11,204 nt of DNA. Source: Thermoleophilia bacterium. GTDB lineage: Bacteria; Actinomycetota; Thermoleophilia; Gaiellales; Gaiellaceae. Position numbers and translations under genes: made by a program. Below, in pieces: positions 1-6,356 of this stretch (position 1 is its first letter; the number at the start of each line of letters is the position of its first letter). The notes below the pieces were generated by a model. It did not search any database. It saw only the letters and a program-made list of their open reading frames with translations, and was not told where the DNA came from. Location of the stretch: the NCBI GenBank assembly GCA_029858755.1, contig JAOUEK010000020.1, positions 1 to 11,204 on the forward strand, written 5' to 3'.

Positions 1-786
1 GCCGGGGTGGGCGATCGCGTCGTCGATCCGCTCCTTGTCGCGGTCGTAGGCCGCGGCGTCGGCGGACTCCTCGTCCACGATCCTGTTCAGCCCGTCACCG
101 TTGACCACCTTCATGCCGGCCGTCGACGTGAACGCGCTGCGCGGGAACAGCGTGCGCTGTTCCACCCACTGCCCCGCGGACACGGAGAGGGCGCGCAGCA
201 GTGAGGCGTTGGCACGGAGCGAGACGTCGCCGCGCACCCACACCGGGTGGCCCCACGAGCGCACCACGTTCCCGGGCCCCGCGGTCACCGCCACGAGCTG
301 CGCGAGCCCGACGGGCCACTCGTCTCCCCAGACCTTGAGGTTGACGTCGACGACGTCGTCGTACGCAACGGCGACCCCGGTCATCCGGTAGCGGATCTCG
401 AACGTCCGCGCCTCGTCGGCGGCCCGGTAGTGCCACACGACCCTGGCACGGTCACCGACACGCGTCACCCCGAACGTGCCCGGGGCGTCGTCGCATCCGA
501 GCTCGACGCAGCCTCCCGGGCTGTACTGCCGCCCGTCCTCGAGCACGCGCAGGTCGCCGATCGCCTCTCCGTTGCGCAGTGGGACGTCCCGGTACGCGCC
601 GCTGAATGGGCCGGAGAAGGCGAAGGTGATGCGCTCCGAGACCTGGAGCGACCCGTCGTCGGCGACCCGCACCTGGACGTTCGCGTCCGGGAGGTCGTAG
701 GACTTCGCGACGGCCGTGCCGGGGAGCGCGAGCGCAGTCAGCGCGGCGGCGAGTGCGACGAGCGCCGTCGTGCGACGCAGGCGCAT
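1..786 (-). CDS. DUF2207-family secreted/membrane protein, N-terminal part (cut by window edge)
   Basis: The reading frame is open from the ATG at 786 to the window edge, giving 262 residues with the C-terminus missing. Residues 1-27 form a signal peptide: a basic start (MRLRRTT), a long Ala/Leu core and an AVA cleavage site before KSYD. The mature part begins with beta-rich sequence containing the DUF2207 hallmark FSGAYRDVPL near residues 57-66, then a Cys pair (CVELGC) near residue 93. Full-length DUF2207 proteins usually have membrane spans and a low-complexity tail after this ectodomain; that part would lie beyond position 1. The start is 5 bp after the lemA stop with no clear ribosome binding site, so it is probably translated by coupling to lemA. 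The function of the family is unknown. Its frequent pairing with LemA suggests a joint role in the cell envelope, which is inference. The family call is firm; the function is open. Confidence 0.85.
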   Translation of the reverse strand, partial: MRLRRTTALVALAAALTALALPGTAVAKSYDLPDANVQVRVADDGSLQVSERITFAFSGPFSGAYRDVPLRNGEAIGDLRVLEDGRQYSPGGCVELGCDDAPGTFGVTRVGDRARVVWHYRAADEARTFEIRYRMTGVAVAYDDVVDVNLKVWGDEWPVGLAQLVAVTAGPGNVVRSWGHPVWVRGDVSLRANASLLRALSVSAGQWVEQRTLFPRSAFTSTAGMKVVNGDGLNRIVDEESADAAAYDRDKERIDDAIAHPG

Positions 787-791
787 GCGAC

Positions 792-1367
792 TCAGCTCGC
801 GGGTGCCCCGGGCGTGAAGCTGACCTGAGGCGGCTCCCGCTGCGCGTCTTCCGTCTCGAAGAAGTCGCGGGCCGTGAACCCGAAGGGCCCGGCGAGGACG
901 ACGCCGGGGAAGGTCTGGATCCCGTTGTTGTAGGTGAGCACGCTGTCGTTGTAGACCTGGCGGGAGACGGCGATCCGGTTCTCGGTCTCCGAGAGCTCGC
1001 TCTGCAGTTGACGGAAGTTCTCGTCCGCCTGCAGCTCCGGGTAGGCCTCGGCGACGGCGAACAGCCGGCCGAGCGCCTGGCCCAGGATCCCCTCCGCCTG
1101 GGCGGACTCCGCAGGCGTGCGCGCCTGCTGCGCCGCCGCGCGTGCGTTGGTCACCGCCTCGAAGGTGCCACGCTCGTGGGCGGCGTACCCCTTCACCGTC
1201 TCCACGAGGTTGGGGATCAGGTCCCAGCGGCGCTTGAGCTGCACCTCGATCTGCGCCCACGCGTTGTCGACGCGGTTGCGCAGCCGCACGAACCGGTTGT
1301 AGAGGCCGATCACCGTCACCACGACGAGCGCGACGACGGCGAGGAGGATCACGATCACCCAGAGCAC
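792..1367 (-). CDS. lemA: LemA family membrane protein
   Basis: This encodes 191 residues, the usual length for LemA. Residues 3-23 are one hydrophobic N-terminal membrane span, followed by a long helical cytoplasmic or exposed domain. The family signature is clear: [17 protein letters not shown] at 23-39 followed by the conserved [20 protein letters not shown] stretch at 42-61. Near the C-terminus lies the conserved YN..I..FPG.......F....FF block at 146-170. The start is GTG at 1367; the hexamer TAGAGT ends 7 nt upstream, so the mRNA may begin at the start codon itself. The gene lies 33 bp after the methyltransferase and 5 bp before the DUF2207 gene, an arrangement typical for lemA. The biochemical role of LemA is not settled. 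The final 20 residues are Pro/Ser-rich and variable, as is common. Confidence 0.93.
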   Translation of the reverse strand: MLWVIVILLAVVALVVVTVIGLYNRFVRLRNRVDNAWAQIEVQLKRRWDLIPNLVETVKGYAAHERGTFEAVTNARAAAQQARTPAESAQAEGILGQALGRLFAVAEAYPELQADENFRQLQSELSETENRIAVSRQVYNDSVLTYNNGIQTFPGVVLAGPFGFTARDFFETEDAQREPPQVSFTPGAPAS

Positions 1368-1374
1368 GGGATCG

Positions 1375-1380
1375 ACTCTA
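1375..1380 (-). promoter_or_regulatory. Putative -10 element for lemA (leaderless type)
   Basis: On the minus strand the hexamer TAGAGT fits the actinobacterial TANNNT pattern and ends exactly 7 nt before the GTG of lemA, which would place the transcription start on the start codon. No ribosome binding site is visible. No convincing -35 box is seen. It would give lemA-DUF2207 transcription independent of the methyltransferase just upstream. Confidence 0.42.
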
Positions 1381-1400
1381 CTGCATCGGCCGACGCCCGG

Positions 1401-2150
1401 TCAGGGTCGGCGGCACACCCAGATCATGTCCTCGCCGCCGCTGAACGGCCGCCGGTCGAACCAGCCGTGGAGCGACTCCACGACGAGCCCCGCCTCGAGG
1501 ATCAGCCGCTCCCACGACCGGTGGTCGAGCCAGTGGAGCGCGAACGAGACGTCCGCGTCGCCCGAGCGGACGGAGAGCACGAGCGTGTGTGCGGCCTCGT
1601 CCCAGTCGGCGCGCTCCCAGATGCCGGGCTCCCGCTCCAGCCAGCGACCGTCGGTCTCCTCGATGTCCTCCCGGGAGGGCGCGAACACGTCGAACACGAA
1701 GCGCCCCCCGGGCTCGAGCAGCGCAGCGGCTGCGCATAGAGCGCGCAGCTTCGCCGCGTCGCCCTCGAGGTGCAGCAGCGAGCGGAAGGGGCAGATGACC
1801 AGCGGCACGCGCTCCGGCACCGGCGGCGCGCACACGTCGCCGAGGCGCAGGTCGAGACGTGCCCCGACGCCCTCTCGCTCGGCGTAGGCACGCGCCATGT
1901 CGAGCATCGCCGCCGACTGGTCGACGCCGATCACGCGTCGACCCGCCTTGGCGATCGGTACCGCAATGCGCCCGGTGCCGCACGCCAGCTCGACCACCGG
2001 GCCCGCAGAGTCGAGCGACGTCTCGACGTAGTACCCGATGTCCTCGGTCACCGACGCCGACCACGGGTCGTAGATGCCGGCGATCGCGTCGTACAGCGCC
2101 GGGGTCGAGTGCGAGCCTCTGTCGGAAGCGGACTGCTCGGAGGCGTTCAC
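1401..2150 (-). CDS. Class I SAM-dependent methyltransferase
   Basis: This encodes 249 residues from a GTG at 2150. The Rossmann-fold SAM-binding signature is present in order: motif I ELACGTGR at residues 54-61, the acidic end of strand 2 in GVDQS at 75-79 (D77 expected to bind the ribose), GDV at 104-106, and LLEPGGRFVFDVF at 144-156. The N-terminal ALYDAIAGIYD stretch is typical of small-molecule methyltransferases with a YD...YD entry motif. The C-terminal part has several Trp residues (W170, W178, W183, W207, W213, W230, W244) and no extra domain. The substrate cannot be told from the sequence. The gene heads the minus-strand group with lemA 33 bp downstream and is divergent from pheS. 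The start was chosen because upstream codons look non-coding and a -10-like hexamer lies 6 nt away. The enzyme class is firm. Confidence 0.88.
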   Translation of the reverse strand: MNASEQSASDRGSHSTPALYDAIAGIYDPWSASVTEDIGYYVETSLDSAGPVVELACGTGRIAVPIAKAGRRVIGVDQSAAMLDMARAYAEREGVGARLDLRLGDVCAPPVPERVPLVICPFRSLLHLEGDAAKLRALCAAAALLEPGGRFVFDVFAPSREDIEETDGRWLEREPGIWERADWDEAAHTLVLSVRSGDADVSFALHWLDHRSWERLILEAGLVVESLHGWFDRRPFSGGEDMIWVCRRP

Positions 2151-2156
2151 GACACG

Positions 2157-2162
2157 ATTCAA
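2157..2162 (-). promoter_or_regulatory. Possible -10 element for the methyltransferase gene
   Basis: On the minus strand TTGAAT, preceded by TGG, ends 6 nt before the GTG start. Spacing agrees with the other leaderless-type starts in this window, but the hexamer deviates from TANNNT at its second base, so this is a weak call. Confidence 0.27.
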
Positions 2163-2173
2163 CCAGCACGCGG

Positions 2174-2252
2174 GTGTCCGACCGACATCGGGCACGGCGG
2201 TCGGAAGATGGTGCGCGCAGCGGTGCCCGACTCGAAGTCGGACACCGATGTC
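2174..2252. promoter_or_regulatory. Inverted-repeat cluster in the methyltransferase/pheS divergent region
   Basis: A perfect 6-bp inverted repeat with a 3-nt centre (CCGACT CGA AGTCGG) lies at 2227-2241. Around it, GTGTCCGAC at 2174-2182 is the exact reverse complement of GTCGGACAC at 2237-2245, and GACATCG at 2184-2190 is the reverse complement of CGATGTC at 2246-2252. The CCGAC/GTCGG core therefore recurs several times within 80 bp. It lies upstream of the putative pheS -10 element, which fits operator sites better than a transcribed attenuator. If the real transcription start is further upstream, an RNA structure is the alternative. There is no T-box-like specifier or antiterminator that I can recognise. 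Confidence 0.4.
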
Positions 2253-2271
2253 CTCACGCCACGGTTCTCGG

Positions 2272-2277
2272 TACGCT
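2272..2277 (+). promoter_or_regulatory. Putative -10 element for pheST (leaderless type)
   Basis: TACGCT fits TANNNT and ends 8 nt before the pheS ATG at 2286. No ribosome binding site is visible before the ATG and no good -35 box is seen, so transcription probably begins at or within a base or two of the start codon. Confidence 0.42.
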
Positions 2278-2285
2278 CGCGCACC

Positions 2286-3281
2286 ATGGACGTGCAGGCC
2301 CTGCAGGCGGACGCCCTCGCGGCTGTCGCCGCGGCATCGTCGGTGGAGGAGATCGACGCGGTGCGCGTCGAGTACCTGGGGCGCAAGAGCGCGCTCAAGC
2401 TCGCGCTCCGCGAAGTGCGGGACCGCGAGACGGGCATGGCGCTCAACGCCGCGCGGCTGGCGCTGGAGGAAGCCGTCGAGGCCCGCGCGGCGGAGCTCGC
2501 GCGGGCCGAGCTCGACCGGCGCCTGACGGAGGAACGGGTGGACGTGACCCTCCCCGTCGGGACGTACCGGCGAGGCCATCTGCACCTGATCACCCAGATC
2601 CGGCGGGAGGTCGAGGACACCTTCCTCGGGCTCGGCTACCGGGTGGTCGACGGCCGTGAGGTGGAGACGACGCGGTACAACTTCGACGCGCTCAACTTCC
2701 CGCCCGGCCATCCGGCGCGGTCGCCTCTGCACTCGCTGTTCCTCGACGACGAGCGGGTGCTGCGCACCGAGACCTCGCCTTCGCAGATCCGCGCGATGGA
2801 GGCCGAGCAGCCGCCGATCTACGTCGTCTCGCTCGGGCGCGTCTACCGGCGCGACACGCCCGACGCGACCCACTCGCCGATCTTCCACCAGGTGGAGGGG
2901 CTGGCGGTCGACGAAGGGATCACGCTCGCCGATCTCACGGGGACGCTCGACTTCCTGTTCCGCTCGCTCTTCGGCGGCGAGCGGCGCACCGAGTTCCGCA
3001 CGCACTACTTCCCGTTCACGGAGCCGTCGATCGAGGCGTACGTCTCCTGCCACGTCTGCGACGGCGACGGCTGTCCGGTCTGCCGCCACTCGGGGTGGAT
3101 CGAGGTGGGCGGCGCCGGGATGGTCGACCCGGCGCTCTTCGAGTTCGTCGGCTACGACCCGGAGCGGTACTCGGGCTTCGCCTTCGGGTGGGGGCTCGAG
3201 CGAATCGCGATGCTCCGTCACGAGTTCCCCGACCTCCGGGAGCTGTGGCGCAACGACCTCCGGTTCACGAGGCAGTTCTGA
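2286..3281 (+). CDS. pheS: Phenylalanyl-tRNA synthetase alpha subunit
   Basis: The alpha subunit carries the catalytic class II core that charges tRNA-Phe with phenylalanine, acting with PheT as an (alpha-beta)2 enzyme in the cytoplasm. The 331 residues match the usual length. An N-terminal coiled coil covers about residues 1-90. Motif 2 is GRVYRRDTPDATHSPIFHQ at 184-202. Motif 3 is GFAFGWGLERIAMLRHEF at 297-314. The insert CHVC...CPVC at 255-266 is a Cys cluster seen in many bacterial PheS proteins. Two positions look unusual: after HPAR (142-145) the sequence is SPLHSLF where many homologues have D-T-F, and the T-H/Q-T-S motif reads TETS (161-164). The ATG at 2286 puts the protein at the family N-terminus. 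Its stop overlaps the pheT start by one base, so the two are translationally coupled. Confidence 0.97.
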   Translation: MDVQALQADALAAVAAASSVEEIDAVRVEYLGRKSALKLALREVRDRETGMALNAARLALEEAVEARAAELARAELDRRLTEERVDVTLPVGTYRRGHLHLITQIRREVEDTFLGLGYRVVDGREVETTRYNFDALNFPPGHPARSPLHSLFLDDERVLRTETSPSQIRAMEAEQPPIYVVSLGRVYRRDTPDATHSPIFHQVEGLAVDEGITLADLTGTLDFLFRSLFGGERRTEFRTHYFPFTEPSIEAYVSCHVCDGDGCPVCRHSGWIEVGGAGMVDPALFEFVGYDPERYSGFAFGWGLERIAMLRHEFPDLRELWRNDLRFTRQF

Positions 3282-5578
3282 TGCGGGCGCCCTTCTCGTG
3301 GCTGCGCGAGTACGTGACGACCTCGGCATCGGCGCACGAGATCGCCCGCCGCCTCTCGGTCAGCGCGCTCGAGGTCGACCGCGTGATCGAGGCCGGGGTT
3401 GCCGACGTCGGCGACAACCTCGGCCGCTTCGTGGTCGGGCGGGTGCTGGCGGCCGACAAGCACCCGAACGCCGACAAGCTGCAGCTCTGCCAGGTGGACG
3501 TGGGAAACCCGGATCCGCAGCAGATCGTCTGCGGCGCCTGGAACTTCGGGGTGGGTGCGACCGTCGCCGTCGGCCTGCCTGGCGCCCGGCTGCCGGTGCT
3601 CCCCGGGCCGCTGGAGGAGCGGGAGCTCCGCGGCCAGGTCTCGCGCGGGATGATCCTCGCCGAGGACGAGGTCGGCCTCGGCGCCGACCACGCCGGGATC
3701 ATGCTGCTGCCCGACGGGATCGAGCCCGGCACGCCGCTGGCCGACGTGCTCCCCCTCCACGAGCAGGTGCTCGACGTGACGCCGACGATGAACCGCGTCG
3801 ACCTGCTGTCGATGGTCGGGCTCGCCCGCGAGGTGGCCGCGCTCGCCGGCGACGAGCTGCACCCGCCCGACCCCGAGGACCCGCCGATCCGGCGCCCGGA
3901 GATCGTCGACGTCGTCGTCGACGACCCGGTCGGCTGCCCGCGCTACATCGGGCGCGTGTTCCGGGACGTCGCCGTCGGCCCGTCACCCCAGTGGCTCCGG
4001 AGCCGGCTCCACCTCGCCGGCATGCGCTCGATCTCCAACGTCGTCGACATCACGAACTACGTGATGCACACCTGGGGCAGCCCGCTGCACGCCTTCGACC
4101 GGCGCCTGCTGGCCGGCGGGCGCATCGTCGTGCGCCGGGCCCACGCGGGCGAGACCCTCCGCACCCTCGACGGCACCATGCGCACGCTGCTCCCGAGCGA
4201 CCTGATGATCACCGACGGCGAGCGCTCGGTGGCGCTGGCCGCGATCATGGGCGGGCTCGAGTCGGAGGTCTCCGAGGAGACGACCGAGGTGCTGCTGGAG
4301 GCGGCCAACTTCGAGCCGATCGGGATCCTCCGCACCTCCGAGCGACTCGCGCTCCGCACCGACGGCTCGAACCGCTGGGAGAAGGGGGTCGACCCGCATC
4401 TCGCGGAGCCCGCCGCCGTGCTCGCGAGCAGGCTGCTCGTCGACCTCGCGGGCGCCGAGCCGGTCGGTGCCACGGATGTCCAGGCGCGGCTGCCGGAGCG
4501 TCCCGTGATCACGCTGCGGCCCGAGCGCACGAGCCGCGTGGTCGGCCTCGACGTCGACGCCGACGAGCAGCGCGTGACGCTCGAGCGGCTCGGCTTCGAC
4601 GTCGACCCGGGGTGGGAGGTGACCGTCCCCACCTGGCGGGCGCGCGACGTCACCCGCGAGATCGATCTCGTGGAAGAGGTGGCCCGGCTCGTCCTCGACC
4701 GGCTCCCGCACACGATGCCGCTGCGTCGGGCCGTCGCCGGCCACCTCACGGCCGCGCAGCGCTCACGCCGGCTGATCGAGGACGTGCTGGTCGGCGCCGG
4801 CTTCTCGGAGGCGTACACGTGGAGCCTGACGCCCACCGACCCGCACGGCGAGGCGATTCGGCTGCCCGACCCCATGAGCGGCGACCACGCGGTATTGCGG
4901 ACGACCCTGCTGCACGGGCTCGTCGACGCCGCGCGCGTGAACGTGGACGCCGCCAACGAGCAGGTCGCGCTGTTCGAGCTCGCCCGGGTCTACTTCCCGT
5001 CCGGCGTGCAGCTCCCGGACGAGCGCTGGCGGGTCGGCGGCATCGCCGAGGGCGGGTACGAGGCGGCCCGGGCGGCGGTCGAGGCCGTGCACGACGCGTT
5101 CCACGTCCCGCTCGAGCCGCACCGCGCCGTCCGGTCGTTCCTGCATCCCGGCAAGGCGGCGGCAGTCCCGTCGGGGTGGCTCGGGGAGCTGCACCCGATG
5201 CTGCTCGAGGGCTCGTGGGGGGTGTTCGAGCTGGATGTCGACACCCTCGTCGCGCCGGTGCCGGAGCGGATCCTCTACGAGGACGTGATCACCTACCCGG
5301 CCAACCGACAGGACATCGCCGTCGTCGTCGACGACGATGTCGAGGCCGGCGCGCTCGTGGCCACGGCGCTTGGGGCCTGCGGCACCGTGCTGCGCGAGGC
5401 GCGGGTGTTCGACGTGTACCACGGCGACCAGGTCGGTGCGGGGCGAAAGTCGGTCGCCGTGCACCTCGTCTTCCGGTCGCCGGAGCGGACGATCGGCGAC
5501 GACGAGGCGAACGCGCTCCGCGAGCGGGTCGTCGCCGCCCTCGCCGACCGCCACGGCGCAGAGCTCCGGGCGCTGTAG
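3281..5578 (+). CDS. pheT: Phenylalanyl-tRNA synthetase beta subunit
   Basis: The beta subunit binds tRNA-Phe and edits mischarged Tyr-tRNA-Phe. The 765 residues have the full bacterial domain order. The N-terminal region starts MRAPFSWLREYV, and an EMAP-like tRNA-binding domain spans about 44-153 (ADKHPNADKLQLCQVDVG). The B3/B4 editing domain is at about 215-378, with SISNVVDITNYVM at 250-262 and GSPLHAFD at 266-273. The B5 domain is at about 405-472 (TVPTWRARDVTREIDLVEEVAR), followed by a degenerate synthetase core. The C-terminal FDX-ACB anticodon-binding domain covers 669-765 (VITYPANRQDIAVVV onward). The ATG at 3281 uses the last base of the pheS TGA; this tight overlap and shared complex mean one transcript. 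Downstream it converges, with only 19 bp between, on the minus-strand gene ending at 5598. Confidence 0.97.
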   Translation: MRAPFSWLREYVTTSASAHEIARRLSVSALEVDRVIEAGVADVGDNLGRFVVGRVLAADKHPNADKLQLCQVDVGNPDPQQIVCGAWNFGVGATVAVGLPGARLPVLPGPLEERELRGQVSRGMILAEDEVGLGADHAGIMLLPDGIEPGTPLADVLPLHEQVLDVTPTMNRVDLLSMVGLAREVAALAGDELHPPDPEDPPIRRPEIVDVVVDDPVGCPRYIGRVFRDVAVGPSPQWLRSRLHLAGMRSISNVVDITNYVMHTWGSPLHAFDRRLLAGGRIVVRRAHAGETLRTLDGTMRTLLPSDLMITDGERSVALAAIMGGLESEVSEETTEVLLEAANFEPIGILRTSERLALRTDGSNRWEKGVDPHLAEPAAVLASRLLVDLAGAEPVGATDVQARLPERPVITLRPERTSRVVGLDVDADEQRVTLERLGFDVDPGWEVTVPTWRARDVTREIDLVEEVARLVLDRLPHTMPLRRAVAGHLTAAQRSRRLIEDVLVGAGFSEAYTWSLTPTDPHGEAIRLPDPMSGDHAVLRTTLLHGLVDAARVNVDAANEQVALFELARVYFPSGVQLPDERWRVGGIAEGGYEAARAAVEAVHDAFHVPLEPHRAVRSFLHPGKAAAVPSGWLGELHPMLLEGSWGVFELDVDTLVAPVPERILYEDVITYPANRQDIAVVVDDDVEAGALVATALGACGTVLREARVFDVYHGDQVGAGRKSVAVHLVFRSPERTIGDDEANALRERVVAALADRHGAELRAL

Positions 5579-5582
5579 GGCG

Positions 5583-5599
5583 AGGCGCCGCCTGCGCCT
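5583..5599. terminator. Weak bidirectional hairpin between convergent genes
   Basis: AGGCG at 5583-5587 can pair with CGCCT at 5595-5599 across a 7-nt loop, between the pheT stop and the stop of the opposing gene (whose stop codon overlaps the right arm). There is no T-tract on either side. Position favours a terminator; stem length does not. Confidence 0.22.
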
Positions 5600-6242
5600 A
5601 GAGCGCGCGCCCGCCGACGAGCCACACCGGGCCCTGCGTCGCCACGTGCCCCGTCTCCGAGAGCACGCGGCGCAGCCCGACGCTGCCGGGGATGGCGTCG
5701 GCGTCGAGTCGCTCGAAGCACCTGCGGGCCATCGCCGGGGAGACGCCGTAGCCGGCCACGCGGGCGCAGCGGAACACGAACCCGACGATGTCGTGGTCGC
5801 GCGTCGGGTTCAGCGGGGCACAGTCGAGCGCCGCCCGGGGAAGGAGCTCGGTCGAGCCGATGTCGATCTCGCAGAGGAGGTCGCTCCAGTCGTTCGGCAG
5901 GGTGGCGAGCAGCGCGTCCCATTGCGCGGCGAGCGACGACGGCGCTGCGGTCGGGATTGGCGCCGCGGCGGTCGACGCTGTCCCGGGCTCGATGGTGGCC
6001 CAGATCCGTTCGCGGTCGAGGAGCGAGAAGAGGCGCCGCGCGCCCTCCGGCCCCGACGCGCCGCCGGCGCGCCGCACGGTGACGACGAGCCGGTCTCCCG
6101 TCCGTCCCGGGCTCATCGGGGCCAGCGCCTGCGCGGCCCGGGCCAGGTCGCCCGGCTGCTCGGTCGTCAACGTGAGGCGGACATCCGCCCAATCGGCGGC
6201 GAGCCCGGCCTCGACGGCCGCCCATTGATCGGCGAGCTTCAC
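5598..6242 (-). CDS. Unrecognised protein with two tandem copies of one domain
   Basis: I do not recognise the family. The frame gives 214 residues from a GTG at 6242 (MKLADQWAAVEAGL). Two halves align clearly: residues 4-84 and 105-188, offset by about 101. Shared positions include QW (6-7 / 107-108), DW.D (17-20 / 118-121), RAA (35-37 / 136-138), P..P.R..D (42-50 / 143-151), R.A (57-59 / 158-160), ARR.F..LD...I (68-80 / 172-184). A Pro/Ala/Thr linker (about 85-103) joins them. A C-terminal segment after residue 189 has no counterpart. There is no signal peptide, membrane span or obvious catalytic motif, so it is probably a soluble cytoplasmic protein. It converges on pheT and is divergent from the E2 gene. 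Longer upstream extension of this frame runs antisense through E2 and GNAT and is not credible. Function cannot be assigned. Confidence 0.8.
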   Translation of the reverse strand: MKLADQWAAVEAGLAADWADVRLTLTTEQPGDLARAAQALAPMSPGRTGDRLVVTVRRAGGASGPEGARRLFSLLDRERIWATIEPGTASTAAAPIPTAAPSSLAAQWDALLATLPNDWSDLLCEIDIGSTELLPRAALDCAPLNPTRDHDIVGFVFRCARVAGYGVSPAMARRCFERLDADAIPGSVGLRRVLSETGHVATQGPVWLVGGRAL

Positions 6243-6251
6243 GACGGCGTC

Positions 6252-6259
6252 AGCATAAT
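6252..6259. promoter_or_regulatory. Overlapping divergent -10 elements
   Basis: The palindrome GCATAATGC (6253-6261) gives a -10-like hexamer on each strand. On the plus strand CATAAT (6254-6259) ends 7 nt before the ATG at 6267. On the minus strand TATGCT (complement of 6252-6257) ends 9 nt before the GTG at 6242. This AT-rich island stands out in very GC-rich DNA. Each transcript would be leaderless or nearly so. Symmetric -10 sequences that drive transcription both ways are known in bacteria; use here is inference. Confidence 0.48.
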
Positions 6260-6266
6260 GCCGCGT

Positions 6267-6353
6267 ATGAGGCAGGTCGCAGGAGAGCCGCGCCGGGACA
6301 CTGCCGCCGCTCCCCGGCGACCGACCGCCGGCCGCCGGGCCGACACGCTCTAG
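6267..6353 (+). CDS. Possible 28-codon leader ORF upstream of the E2 gene
   Basis: An ATG lies exactly 7 nt after CATAAT and opens a 28-codon frame ending in TAG at 6351-6353, 3 nt before the E2 ATG. The peptide (starting MRQVAGEPRR, ending GRRADTL) is Arg/Ala/Pro-rich with no run of any one regulatory amino acid. E2 has no visible ribosome binding site, so ribosomes finishing this ORF could re-initiate at E2. It could equally be chance: an ORF this short in GC-rich DNA is weak evidence, and E2 may use a start of its own. Confidence 0.3.
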   Translation: MRQVAGEPRRDTAAAPRRPTAGRRADTL

Positions 6354-6356
6354 CCG

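Noticed and set aside
753..1739. Plus-strand frame opposite lemA and the methyltransferase
   Set aside because: It is the antisense shadow of two well-supported minus-strand genes and resembles no protein.
2151..2285. T-box or Phe-attenuator leader for pheST
   Set aside because: No T-box consensus, no Phe-rich leader peptide and no terminator with T-tract; the likely transcription start is at the ATG.
3048..3083. CxxC...CxxC in PheS as a novel zinc insert
   Set aside because: Similar Cys clusters are found in this position in many bacterial PheS proteins.
2656..5601. Very long plus-strand frame overlapping pheS and pheT
   Set aside because: Its translation is Arg/Ala/Gly/Pro-rich with no motifs; pheS and pheT occupy other frames with full domain sets.
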